Shown in pieces: positions 34,131 through 45,590 of a stretch of DNA of 64,000 nt. The notes below the pieces were generated by a model, which ran no database searches, had not been told where the DNA came from, and saw only the letters and a program-made list of their open reading frames with translations. Each line of letters starts with the position of its first letter. Within the stretch, counting starts at the first letter, position 1. Made by a program: the position numbers and the translations under genes. The DNA comes from Orthonyx spaldingii (Eukaryota; Chordata; Aves; Passeriformes; Orthonychidae), in NCBI GenBank assembly GCA_013397795.1, contig VZTJ01000625.1, positions 471,827 to 535,826 of the forward strand. The letters run 5' to 3'.

Positions 34131-36297
34131 ATTTCCAAATAAAGACCACAGTGGAGTTAACAGCCCCTGCAGCACCCAGAGCTGATAACCAAACCCAGAA
34201 CTGCCCTCCAACATCAGCCTCTTCCTGGCTTGCTGCAAATAAAATTTAGTGTCACCCAGGGTAGCTTTGCCATCAGATTTTCATTCCTGTGCAAAGCCCC
34301 CTTAACTCCCTGCTGCCCAAATCCCACCTCCAGTATGAACATTTAACAGCATTTCTGTGTTATTTTATGGAATGAGATGCTGCTGCTTCTTTACAGTTTT
34401 GGACCACTGAAAAAGTACTGACTATCCCCTGATTTTCCATTTATTCTTTTTTAAAATCATACTTAGAAGAGCTACACTTTACATCCCACTGTCCTCCAGT
34501 TTTTAGGAAAATGCTCACTCCTTTATCTTTTCCACCACTGAAATAAAAGGTACCTCTGTCAGCAGGTACCTTATATTCCTACTTACCTTTAAAAAAGAAA
34601 AAGCAGAAAGCAAAATTTCAAGGAATGATGGACACCCTGGAATGTGGGTGCTGCATCAATTTGCAGCATTTAAAAATGAAAACCTGATGCTCCTGGGTCT
34701 TATTTGTCATACTCAAGTTTAGCCAAATGTAGCTAAAAGAAAATTGGTAGGGCAGGGCTTAAATCATCCTCATCACCAAAAATCAACCGAAGAGGAACTG
34801 GACAAAGTTGATAAAGCTAGAAATGGTATAAACAGTAAGAAGTCTCATTATGTGGGTTACAGAATTCCTCCCCACTGTTACACCTTTAAATTACCATAAA
34901 CTGGGACTTTGGCTGGGACATCATTCCCAGCCTCTCCTCAGTGAGCACAAACTTGAGGGAAGTGTAGAGCAGAAGATTTTAAGCCAATTTTAGCCCATTC
35001 CACTGGCAATCCGTGCTGCTTTCTGTCCCAACACGTGCCAAACCACCACAGAGGCCAGGGCAGTGTGCAGGGCACAGCAGCACAGGGGACTCTGCTCACT
35101 GCTGGTTTGCATACACCCGGCAAACTCCAGCCTTGCCTGCCAAAGTCACCACCAGAGGTGATCTTCTCCTCGTCCATTGGAATTACAGCTGAAATAATCT
35201 CAGATGGAACAGAAATACACAGCAGAGATGTAAGGGCAGGGACCCTGGGGCAGCAGAGGATGCTCCTGGCTGCTCTGCACTTGCAGCCCCAGCCCAGGGG
35301 AGCAGCAGCAACGAGCTGGGCTCAGCTCCAGCCGGGACTCCCAGAGCTCAGCTCTGGTTGTCAGAGCAGCACTCACAGCCCAGAGCAAAACAAACAGCGA
35401 GGGGAGCAACAGCCACCAGGAAACAACAACACCTGACTCCCAAAAAGGACCCAAAGAAACCGACCTGTGATGAGCAGAGCAAAGGGAATACAAGAAACAG
35501 GAGGTAAAGTCACTGCTTTACAACATCCCAACTTAGAATCAAAGTGACTGTGGAATTTGTCTATAAAGCAGCATTCAAAGGAATTTCATTTCTATTTAAA
35601 TAGATATAAGAATAAGCAGTAGTGCAGGATCCAGCCCTGCTATCCTGTGGCAAGTTATCCTTCCTGAAAACACCCAGGGAAGGTCCTTCTGCAGAAGGGT
35701 TAAGGAAACTGAATTAAGACTACACTGAGTTCCCATGTTCATCAAAGTCAGACTTGCCTTTAAGATATCCCATTTATTCCCATGGCTGTTTCCATTCTTT
35801 GTTTCAGTTTTTATTATTTTTCGTGGTAAGACTGAACCTGTACCAGTCTGTCCTTCCACCAATGTTTCTAAAAGTTGATAAGGCAGATATCTACCTCTGG
35901 TCTCCATGTGGCTGCTGCTCCTCTGAGCTCCTTCCTTGCTCTGCAGCCACCACCACCACCTTGGGACTTTCCATTCTGAGCACAGGGGCACAGGTGTCAC
36001 CAAGTGCCAGAACAGTGCAACACCACAGGAAGGGTCTTCCCAGTGCTGTCACAAGGTGTCAGCTCAGGAGGACACTGATTCCTGCCTGGATGTGACGGGG
36101 CACGATTTCCAGGGATCTCTTCCCAGTCTCCAGCACGGATATGAGCACAGCCAGGTGCACGGAGCCAGTGCAGCCTGGAGAAAAGAAGGCTCCAGGGAGA
36201 CCTCCAGTACCTCCCAGGACTTAAAGTTGGCTTTTTAAAAAAAAGAACAACTTTTTACTCTGGCAGATCCTGATAGCACAAGGGGGAACTGCTTTAA

Positions 36298-36548
36298 ATT
36301 GAAAGCTGAGAGACTTAGATGGGACATTGGGAATAAATCCTTCACTGTGAGGATGGGCAGGCCCTGGCACAGGGTGCCCAGAGCAGCTGTGGCTGCCCCT
36401 GGATCCCTGGCAGTGCCCAAGGCCAGGCTGGACATTGGGGCTTGGAGCAGCCTGGGACAGTGGGAGGTGTCCCTGCCCATGGCAGGGGTGGCACTGGATG
36501 ATTGCTCAGGTCCCTTCCGAGCAAACTGTGCTGTGATTCCATGGCTCC
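36298..36548 (+). mobile_element. CR1 LINE 3' fragment
   Basis: Plus tail: ggccctggcacagggtgccc, agagcagctgtggctgcccc and ggtgtccctgcccatggcag, ending gtgattccatgg. Confidence 0.9.
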
Positions 36549-36639
36549 AGCCCCTCTGTGCCTGACTTTCCTGCAGGGTCAGTGACTCAGCCAGCTGCTC
36601 TCACCTCTCTGCAGGGCAGAGTGAGGCCCGAAGGGAACA

Positions 36640-37885
36640 GAATAATTTATCATTATTAAATTATAATCAGGATAATAACAGAACACACAGCCTTTGCCCA
36701 GGAGGGGAGGAGGAATCCAGAGTCACTGTCAGCCTTCTCCCAGAGGAGAGTGCAGGGCACGGGAGGGAGCAGGGCGGCCACGGCCCTGCTGGAGCTGCAG
36801 GGGACGGGGGCCCGGGTCAGCCACGTCCCCCCTTTCCCGGGGGGGAGAGTGACCCGAGAAAAGCCCTTTCCCGGGGTGGGAGGTGACACCGGGCCAGCTG
36901 TCCCATTGCCACTGGGGTAAGGAGCAATGGTGTGACCCAGCCTGNNNNNNNNNNNNNNNNNNNNNNNNNNNNNNNNNNNNNNNNNNNNNNNNNNNNNNNN
37001 NNNNNNNNNNNNNNNNNNNNNNNNNNNNNNNNNNNNNNNNNNNNNNNNNNNNNNNNNNNNNNNNNNNNNNNNNNNNNNNNNNNNNNNNNNNNNNNNNNNN
37101 NNNNNNNNNNNNNNNNNNNNNNNNNNNNNNNNNNNNNNNNNNNNNNNNNNNNNNNNNNNNNNNNNNNNNNNNNNNNNNNNNNNNNNNNNNNNNNNNNNNN
37201 NNNNNNNNNNNNNNNNNNNNNNNNNNNNNNNNNNNNNNNNNNNNNNNNNNNNNNNNNNNNNNNNNNNNNNNNNNNNNNNNNNNNNNNNNNNNNNNNNNNN
37301 NNNNNNNNNNNNNNNNNNNNNNNNNNNNNNNNNNNNNNNNNNNNNNNNNNNNNNNNNNNNNNNNNNNNNNNNNNNNNNNNNNNNNNNNNNNNNNNNNNNN
37401 NNNNNNNNNNNNNNNNNNNNNNNNNNNNNNNNNNNNNNNNNNNNNNNNNNNNNNNNNNNNNNNNNNNNNNNNNNNNNNNNNNNNNNNNNNNNNNNNNNNN
37501 NNNNNNNNNNNNNNNNNNNNNNNNNNNNNNNNNNNNNNNNNNNNNNNNNNNNNNNNNNNNNNNNNNNNNNNNNNNNNNNNNNNNNNNNNNNNNNNNNNNN
37601 NNNNNNNNNNNNNNNNNNNNNNNNNNNNNNNNNNNNNNNNNNNNNNNNNNNNNNNNNNNNNNNNGCGGGGCTGCGGGAGCGCGCGCGCCCGGGGGTTTTG
37701 GCGGGCACCGGAAATGCCCGGATGGAGCGGGGGGCGGAGCCGGGAGCGACCGGGAGCGCAGAGTGACCGGGAGTGACCGAGACTCGGGAGGGACCGGGAG
37801 CGCAGAGTGACCGGGAGCGACCGAGACTCGGGAGGGACCGGGAGCGGGAGTGACCGCGACCCTCCGGGCAGCGGGACCCGGCAGT
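36640..37885 (-). promoter_or_regulatory. CpG island with assembly gap, presumed ALMS1 promoter and first exon
   Basis: CpG-dense sequence lies on both sides of a run of 720 Ns (36945-37664), notably 37665-37880 with GCGCGCGCGCCCGGGGG. The island sits 5' of all recognised minus-strand ALMS1 exons, the expected place for the promoter and the acidic first exon. The right flank (about 37735-37860) is a degenerate tandem array of a GACCGGGAGYG-type unit. Open frames spanning the Ns have no meaning. The role is inferred from position and CpG content only. Confidence 0.6.
36945..37664. other. Assembly gap (720 N)
   Basis: A run of 720 unresolved bases inside a CpG island. Extreme GC content probably caused the dropout. 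Confidence 1.
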
Positions 37886-37894
37886 GACCGCGTG

Positions 37895-38078
37895 GCGTTG
37901 AGGGGGAAGGGACCTTAAAGCCCCTCCAGTGCCACCCATGCCATGGCAGGGACACCTCCCACTGTCCCAGGCTGCTCCAAGCCCCAGTGTTCAGCCTGGC
38001 CTTGGGCACTGCCAGGGATCCAGGGGCAGCCACAGCTGCTCTGGGCACTCTGTGCCAGGGAAAAGTTTCCCCTTAAAT
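37895..38078 (-). mobile_element. CR1 LINE 3' fragment next to the CpG island
   Basis: Reversed tail: gggaccttaaagcccctcca, ggctgctccaagccccagtg and gatccaggggcagccacagc. Confidence 0.9.
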
Positions 38079-38089
38079 CCGATCTAACA

Positions 38090-38395
38090 GAATCACGGAA
38101 TCGTTGGGGTTGGAAAAGCCCTCCCAGCCCATGGAGTCCCAGCTGTGCCCGATGCCCACCCTGTCCCCAGCCCAGAGCACCGAGTGCCACCTCCAGTCCT
38201 TCCCTGGACACCTCCAGGGACAGGGACCCCAAACCTCCCTTCCAATATCCAATCACCTCTTCTGTGAATAAATCCTTCCTGTTGTTCGTCCTCTTGTCCT
38301 AACCCTACCCTCTGGCAGTGAGAAGCCATTTCCCCTTGTCCTGTCCCTCCATCCCTTCTCCAAAGTCTGTCTCCAGCTCTCCTGGAGTCCCTTGG
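38090..38395 (-). mobile_element. CR1 LINE 3' fragment, second subfamily
   Basis: Reversed tail: agaatcacggaatcgttggg, ccctcccagcccatggagtc and ctccagctctcctggagtcc. Adjacent to the previous CR1 in the same orientation. Confidence 0.8.
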
Positions 38396-38858
38396 TGATG
38401 GATGGACGTTGAAATGCCACACCAGGCATTTTGGGACAGTCCTGGTGTTACCAGGAAATGAGATGGGGTTTTCCTAGATGGGAATTCCATTCAATTCACT
38501 CCCAAGCTGTCCCACAGGAGTGGGGGTCTGTGGTGCTCTGCCAGGAACCATTTTCCCTGTTGACTTTGTACAGAAAATCCCGCTGGGAGAAGCCAGTGTC
38601 CATAAAGGAGGCAGAGGAGTCCTGCAGCTTTCTTCGAATAAAGGCAGAGATCCCACCGGGGCACAGCCCGCGGGGTTTTCTCTCTCGGGGATTCAGAGGG
38701 CGCAGCCTCCTTTTATCCCAAATCCCGGCCGCACGGTGCCCTCTTCCCTTCCCAGTGCTGAGGTACCAGGAAGGTGCAGCCTTCCCAAACCGCCTGCCCC
38801 ACATCCCCTGAACCCGGCATTTCACCCCGAAGTTCAGAAAGCCCGGCTTGTGCGGACC

Positions 38859-38990
38859 CTTGTCTGTGTCAGGAGTCAGACCGGGCCCTGCAACAAACCT
38901 GCGGCTGGAAATTAACCCCGAGTCAGAAACTCCCACTTGTCTGTCTCAGGAGTCAAACTGGGCTCTGGGACAAACCCGGCCTGCAGTGAA
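38859..38990. repeat. Direct duplication of a ~50-77 bp unit
   Basis: Two imperfect copies start cttgtctgtgtcaggagtca at 38859 and cttgtctgtctcaggagtca at 38936, each followed by a similar ggg-ctctg-acaaacc stretch. Confidence 0.7.
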
Positions 38991-39257
38991 CAGGGACATT
39001 GAGCCCATCCCAAAGCCGTTCACACCCATCCCCTCACCCATGGAATTGTTTGGAAAGACATCAGNCAGGTTGAAAGGACAGGCTCAAAGTGTGGGGAGAA
39101 GCTCCATGGTCTGGGCACATGGAGATGAGAAGAACCTTGCCATGGACACCTTTAGATCTGGGTGTCAATCCTGCATGGCTTCCTGATCCCTGCCACCCTG
39201 TGTGGCTTCCCCTCAGGTGCCATGAGGGAAGGAGGAGCTCTGCTTTCCCCTGACACA

Positions 39258-39362
39258 GCCATACCCTGATCCAGTGGGAGGTGTCCCTGCCGATGACAAG
39301 GGGGTTGGAACTGGATGGGCTTTAAGGTCCCTTCCAGCCCAGACCATTCCATGATTCTGTGA
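39258..39362 (+). mobile_element. CR1 LINE 3' fragment
   Basis: Plus tail: cagtgggaggtgtccctgcc, ggatgggctttaaggtccct and accattccatgattctgtga. Confidence 0.85.
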
Positions 39363-39486
39363 TAAAGCTCTCCCTGAGGCACTGATTAACATTCCACATT
39401 TCCCCTGCTGTCAGCAAGGGCAAAGGAGGAATTTCCCCTTAAAACCAGGACTTGTAATTATTTTCCTGTGTCATTTCCCTCCCCAG

Positions 39487-39756
39487 GAGCTGCAGAGCAG
39501 GTGGCAGCTGAGGCAGCAGGTGCAGCTCCGTGACCTGACGCTGCCAGCCCTGCCCGAGGAGCAGGACCGGAGTCCCCGGGGCCATCGGCTCCACCAGCCA
39601 GGTTTCGCTGGCAGAACCTCAGTTAATCTTTCAGAGTTACTGAGCTCCATCTCAGCAGCAATTAAACTTTCCTGGTGTGGCATTAGCAATGTATCCAGCT
39701 GTCCATATGGATTAGCTCCAGACCGCCCAGCTCTCTGCAGACCAGACAATAAATAA
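39487..39756 (+). other. Candidate terminal exon of an unidentified plus-strand transcript
   Basis: A strong acceptor (ttttcctgtgtcatttccctccccag, AG at 39485-39486) is followed by an open frame of 89 codons ending in TAA at 39754-39756. It starts ELQSRWQLRQQVQLRDLTLP and is Gln/Leu/Arg-rich at first. AATAAA overlaps the stop (about 39749-39754) and another lies at about 39801-39807. A GT at 39602 could also be an internal donor. I do not recognise the protein and found no upstream exon. It could be a lncRNA terminal exon or chance. Confidence 0.25.
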
Positions 39757-41848
39757 CTGCACCAATTTTCATCCTCTGCGAGGAGGGAAGCTGAACTGGA
39801 AAATAAAGGTATTTCCATAACATTTCCTGTCTCCTGAGTTATTTATTCTGCTCGGAGCAGTTATCTGCCGTGTATCCAATGGAACATCTCCCAGAAGGCA
39901 GTGTCTGCATTGGTTCTGCAGTGATTTGGGTGTTATTTTTCAGCACTAGATAAATGTGAACGCTCAAGTACAGCAAGGCAAACATTCCTTAAAATAATTA
40001 AAATGCTGACAAGAAAACACAGCTTGATATTCAAACCCTTCTCCTGTTACAAATCCAATTAAACGTGTTTGGCTCAGCCTGTCCTGGTGCTTGTTTATCC
40101 ACATCCCTAAAAATCATCACCTCATAATTTATGAGTGAGGCTAAAGAAAATAACACCCATGGGGGTGCGTGGCTGGGCTGACTGGGTGAGGGAGAGAAGA
40201 GGCAGCAATAAAAAAGTAAATTCCCCTGGAAGAAGCAGCAGTTCCAGGCTTTCTTTCCCTGGGAGTACAAGGAGCAGCCTGCTTGATTTCAGTGCTGTGT
40301 TCCCCTCATTGCAGTGGTGCAAGGGCGAGCAGAATTAGCGCAGCTGTAGTGCTGAGAACAGCTCCAAATGTCATCTGGGAGGAACTTGCCAACTGCTGTT
40401 CTCCACTGCAAGTGACTGAAGGGCTCCTCTTGTCACACAACCCCGAAATTCTGTCACTGCCTTTATTTTTAGCCGAGCAATTCACAGGCAGGGAGGGGAG
40501 GAGGAAGGGTTTGCTGAATGTTTATGGCTTACACATCACACAGGAAGCTGTTCACATTCTTTATTAATTGACTAACAATATCCAGAGACTTACTCAGGCT
40601 GAGATGGAATATGCTCAAATCCTTTCCAGTAAAATGTCACCTGACATGAAAATGGCAGAGGAATTTTTAGAAAGGCCATTGCTGGGGGAGATTCTTGGAA
40701 AGAGACGAACCTGCCTTCCCCCAAAACTCTGCTCCCCCAAACCCCAGGGGGCTTTTAAAGACGAAATGTAATATATTAAAATACAGGCATTGATTAATGT
40801 GCTAATTGCAGGGGAGAATATAAAATACAATCGTGACTACAAATACCTTGGAAAAAAGGAATATTTGAACATCAGGTTCACTGGCTGGTGCCAGTGATGT
40901 GTTGTCAGGTTTTCAACATGAGGGTTTCTGTGCTCCAGGGTAGTTGGAAACTCATCATTTTTGGGATCTGATCAACAGGATTCCTCAGCTGTTCTGGAAA
41001 ATAAATCTCAGCTGGTTTAGTGTCTGTGGATTTCAGTATCAGGTAACTTAGCACTTACACCTGACTGAGCTTTTTTTCCCTGGTTTGTGACTGAAAAAAT
41101 TGATGTGGTTTCATGGGAGAGATCCAGGTAATCTCTACACACAGTTCCAGTTAAAAAAATGGAGGGGAAAAGGCGAGTGAGTGAAGATAAATTGTGTCAG
41201 AAGGGTGGGCAGCACGGAGAAAGCAAGTGCTGACACACCAGCAGTGATGAGGCAGGTGATTCAATTAGTGAAGGACAGTGGGAGTTCTCAGCTAAAAGAG
41301 GAGCTGGAATGTGTATTATTAGTGCTGGGAAAGGAGTTCAATCTGAGGCTGCAGGACATGAAACCAGGAATTAGGAGAAGGATGATAATAACGAGGCAGA
41401 GCTGGTGAGCAGAGCGCAGGCTCCGAGGAGGATAAATGGGAATAAAGCATGAATGGGGACGATGGGCTCCAAGCGTGCCAGGCTGGAGCCGCCGGAGCTG
41501 GGCTGGGCGAGCAGAACCAGCACAGGAAACATGGCTGAGCAAAGCTGGGAACGGATTTTCCTCCTGGCTGGCTGCAGCAGCACCAGCACAGGGCCCCGAG
41601 CGCTGAGATCGCAGGCTGCAGGGTTTATTGGCTGATTCTGGCTAAATCAGATTGAGGGATAAATGGAATCTGGGCTTAGCTGTGGTTTCTGATCCAAAAA
41701 GAGCAAATTAGAATTAAACCGGGAAAAGAGTTTAATGGGATGGAATGGTCTGAGGAACTCGGGCTCAGCATCTTCCAGCAAAGCTCAGACTGGGATGGTC
41801 AAGTGGGGATGGCAGCTGCCTCACAGTCCAGAGCAAGGGATGGGGTCA

Positions 41849-42020
41849 CAGCATGGTTTGGGCTGGAAAAGACCTTAAAAACCACCCCTGCCATGGCAGG
41901 GACTCCTTCCACTATCCCAGGCTGCTCCAAGCCCCATCCAGCCTGGCCTTGGGCACTGCCAGGGATCCAGGGGCAGCCCCAGCTGCTCTGGGCACCCTGT
42001 GCCGCTGTCCCTGTGCCGTG
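41849..42020 (-). mobile_element. CR1 LINE 3' fragment
   Basis: Reversed tail: acagcatggtttgggctgga, ctgccatggcagggactcct and ctggccttgggcactgccag. Confidence 0.88.
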
Positions 42021-43209
42021 GGGAAAAAGGACTCAGGAAGGTGCAGTCTCTGAGGGCACACCGCTCCTTCCAGCAAGCCCAGAAGGTGCCCAGGAGGATC
42101 AAACACCTGCTTTAGGTACTCTGGTAAGATGCCCAAAATTAGGTTAAATAGAACCAGGTTTTGGGACCTGAACCTGGAGAAATCTTAGGATTTCTTCCTG
42201 TCAGTGGTGCCTGAGTTGTTTAGAATTTTATTCCATATGCAGTGATGAAACCCCTGCATTGGAAAGGTCCAGACCTGGGGGGAAACACCCTTGAAAGGGT
42301 ACTGGGGACAAACAGGGAGCCTAAGAGAGGATCAAGAGGACTCGTCCCCAAATGAAGCTTTTCCTTGAGGGCCAGCAAGCCCCGGATGCAGTTTGGAGTG
42401 TGGAAGTGTCAGCTGGGATGGCAGAAGGAACTCCAGCGCCTTCCTGGGTAATGCTGAGCCCCGATTTCAGACAAAAGGGGAACATTTGGGTTTATCCAGT
42501 GACCCGAAGTGGGCTGGGACCTGCTCTGAAATGTCCCACGGGCTGACATCCCGAGCGACAGCGCCGCTCCTGCCACCGCCACAGGCACAGCTTCAGGACG
42601 GGTGTCTTGACTCACGTCTTATGCAATCCCTCTCCTCCCCAGGAAGTGAGAAGGAACCGATTAAATCTGCCCACACAGCGTCTCTAATGCCTGAGCTGAA
42701 AGTGGTGGAGAATTATGATGGATATATGAAGCCCTTCCCCAGGTTTTCAGGCAAATGAGGGGAAAGTTCCTTCAAAAAATGTACAGCTAATTATGGATTT
42801 TCCAGCTGAGATAATGTTTGAAGGTCTAAGTCTTTAATTAAATCAGAGGTTTACGAGTGAACATTTCTGGTAGGAGTCTGTAGGGAGTAGCCTTTGAATT
42901 GGTAAATCAGCTCCTGAATAAACCACTTGTCAAGCTGAAACGCTGCGTTCCCTGAGTTCTGTGCTAAGTTTAAACAAGAAAATAACTGAATTTCGTGGAG
43001 ATGAAAAATGGCAGTGCTGGGAACTGGAGATTTTCTCTCACCCTCAGGTGCAGAGTGGCTCCTGCAGAACATTTCCTGTCTGTGCCGCCCCATCAGCTGC
43101 TGCTGCTCCAGCAGTGGAATTGTTTGTGCCCCATCACCCCTTCAGGCCCTGCTCTCTGCCCTGCCCCAGCTGCCAGAGGCACATCCACGGCCCCTGATTC
43201 CCTGGGAGG

Positions 43210-43402
43210 GTGTAAGGCCCTGGCACAGGGTGTCCAGAGCAGCTGTGGCAGCCCCTGGATCCCTGGCAGCGCCCAAGGCCAGGCTGGACACTGGGGCTTG
43301 GAGCAGCCTGGGACAGTGGGAGGTGTCCCTGCCATGGCAGGGGTGGGGCTGGATGGGCTTTAAGGTTTCCTTCAACCCAACCCATTCCATGATTCTATAA
43401 TT
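43210..43402 (+). mobile_element. CR1 LINE 3' fragment
   Basis: Plus tail: ggccctggcacagggtgtcc, ggacagtgggaggtgtccct and cattccatgattctataatt. Confidence 0.9.
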
Positions 43403-45124
43403 GTGCTGGTGGATTTCAGGCACTTCAGACCCAGATGTGGCAGGACTGCCCACGTGCTCAGACTGATCTCCCTGATCCAATCTGCAGCAGCATCAGGGCT
43501 CTGGGGCTGGGCCTGGGGAAGCCACAGCATCTGGTTTATATCTGGTTTATATCTGGTTTATCTGTTTAATGCCTGAAACATTGAGAAGTCTTACATTTCC
43601 CGTGTCTTCTTCACTTGCAGGCTCACAGGGCTGCCCATCACACCAGTGCCCTCGTGGCACTCAGGGGATCAGAGCTCCAGACCATCCCTTGTGCTGTTTC
43701 CCCTGAGTTCTGAAGCCACTTGCTCTCTTTCCTCACTGACCATCAGCCCACGGGCAGTTTTTCCATAATGGCCACATGACCAGCATTAAGGAATTGTTTC
43801 TGTGCTCAGTCTTGTGCCCTCTCTTTGCTCCCTTCTACCTTTGACTCCCCTGTCCTTCTGCCAAGTGCAGCTCCTGAATTCCTGAAACCAGCCCCCTGCT
43901 CCATGGCCACGTGCAGAGATCTCGGGCTGGACTGGCAGCGGGGCAGTTTGGAAAGTTCAATTCCCTCAGAAGAGACTAATCCAGACCCGGCTGTGTGAGA
44001 TCCCTTTGTAATCTGTGGGGGAAAATCAGAGTCTTTTAGGGCATGAGTCAGCTAATCTGTTTGAGTCTCTATTTCGGGAGGAGATGAAGCATGTCCTCAA
44101 ATTTGCTGTTCTTCTCTGTTGACTTCAAAGAGAACCCAACGTGACTGCTCAAAGGGAGGTGTCTGTGCAGTGAAGGTCTATCTTTGGGCGGATGGATCGC
44201 AGCAACGAAGGGGAAGGGTGACTTCATCCATTATAGATTCATTCTTCTGAGGGATCCACTCAATCCCAAGCTCTGCTACCTGGCTGATGCACAGCTCGCT
44301 CCTCCAGGATCCCTTTCCTTGCTCTGCTTCTTTCCAAGGACAGGATCTTGCCTACAACTCCCAAGAATTCATGGAGGGTGTGTGTTGTGACCCTGCCCTC
44401 CACCTGCCCTTCACTCTTCTCCTCCTGCCGTAAGAGTTCCTTGATGTTCCCCCCCTTGCCCTGAGTACCTCACGCTGTCTCCTCTGCCCTCCCTTTCATC
44501 CCTTCCCTGCTCTGCCCCTGCCCCCATCCGTGACTGGTAATTTCTCCTCACAGTCACACCTCAGGCTCTCTCAAACCAAACGCCTCTGCTCTGACCCCCC
44601 TCTGACACCTCCATTCCTGCCCCAGCCTCCTCTCTCTCCCCCTCAAAGGTCATTGAAAACACTGAACAATTGCTGCCACAGGCTGAGGAGTTCAAGGACT
44701 TGGCAAATCCAGCTGGATCAGATTGCTCAGGGCTTTGTCCAGTGAAGTCCTGAGTATCTCCAAGGATTCTTCCAGTTCCCATCCCATTCAGTACCTCAAA
44801 AATGCTCATTCCAGAGTCCCTCATGAAAGTTAAATCAACAAAATGTTAAAAAGTTAAATCTCAAATCCAGTGGTTCATCCTCACCTTCCCTGACCCGTGA
44901 GTCACTTCCGAGTTACACTGACCTTGAAATCTTGTCCTTCCCTGGAATCTTCCGATTTCTCCAGTGGCTCCCTCAGTGTAGACGCCTTCAGTGTGGATTT
45001 AGAGGATTCTCTCTCGCCTTTAGGAGCTGGAAGAGAACTGGACATGCCCTGGCTTTGTGAGCTGGGACCCAGACCCCCCCAGCCCTGGGCTGATCCCCAG
45101 CGAGGGCAGCAGGAAAGGTGGGAA
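43403..45124. other. Intergenic, nothing recognised
   Basis: Mixed-composition sequence. It includes three near-tandem copies of atctggtttat at about 43530-43562. No exon or RNA gene was seen. Confidence 0.6.
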
Positions 45125-45590
45125 TTGTGCCCCTGTGCCCCTCAGGTGAGACCCCACCTGCAGAGCTGCCCCAGCCCCGGGGCCAACAGCAGAAGGACGT
45201 GGAGCTGCTGGAGAGAGCCCAGAGGAGGCCCCGGAGCTGCTCCAGGGCTGGAGCCCCTCTGCTCTGGAGCCAGGCTGGGAGAGCTGGGAATGTTCCCCTG
45301 GAGAAGGGAAGGCTCCAGGGAGAGCTGCGAGCCCCTGGCAGGGCCTGAAGGGGCTCCAGGAGAGCTGGAGAGGGACTGGGGCCAAGGGCTGGAGGGACAG
45401 GACCCAGGGAATGGCTTCCCACTGGGAAAGGGGAGATTTCCAGGGGTGGGATGTTGGGAAGGAATTGCTGGCTGGGAGGGTGGNACACTGGGGCTTGGAG
45501 GTCCCTGGGATGGTGGAAGATGTCCCTGCCCTTGGCAGGAGGGTTGGTACCCCCTGGTCTTTGGGGTCCCTTCCAGCCCCACCATTCCCG
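45125..45590 (+). mobile_element. CR1 LINE 3' fragment, long, with an N inside
   Basis: Plus-oriented ORF2 end plus tail: ggagctgctggagagagccc, ggctccaggagagctggaga, ggaatggcttcccactggga. A single N at 45484 joins 'gggagggtgg' directly to 'acactggggcttgg', skipping the usual middle of the tail. Confidence 0.88.

Larger units (their letters stand above)
29284..36944. other. Presumed first ALMS1 intron
   Basis: About 7.7 kb between the CpG-island gap and the first recognised exon. It contains CR1 fragments at about 30780-30930, 31735-31915, 34045-34130 and 36298-36548. The rest is mixed unique sequence. No exon with paired splice sites was recognised. Confidence 0.6.
38396..43209. other. Intergenic interval, mostly unique
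   Basis: Apart from two CR1 tails, the 38859 duplication and the candidate exon at 39487-39756, I see no gene. 39840-41450 is AT-rich and repeat-poor. A single N is at 39065. Confidence 0.65.

Noticed and set aside
36656..38048. Long frames of up to 439 codons across the N run
   Set aside because: The frames exist only because Ns were translated as X.
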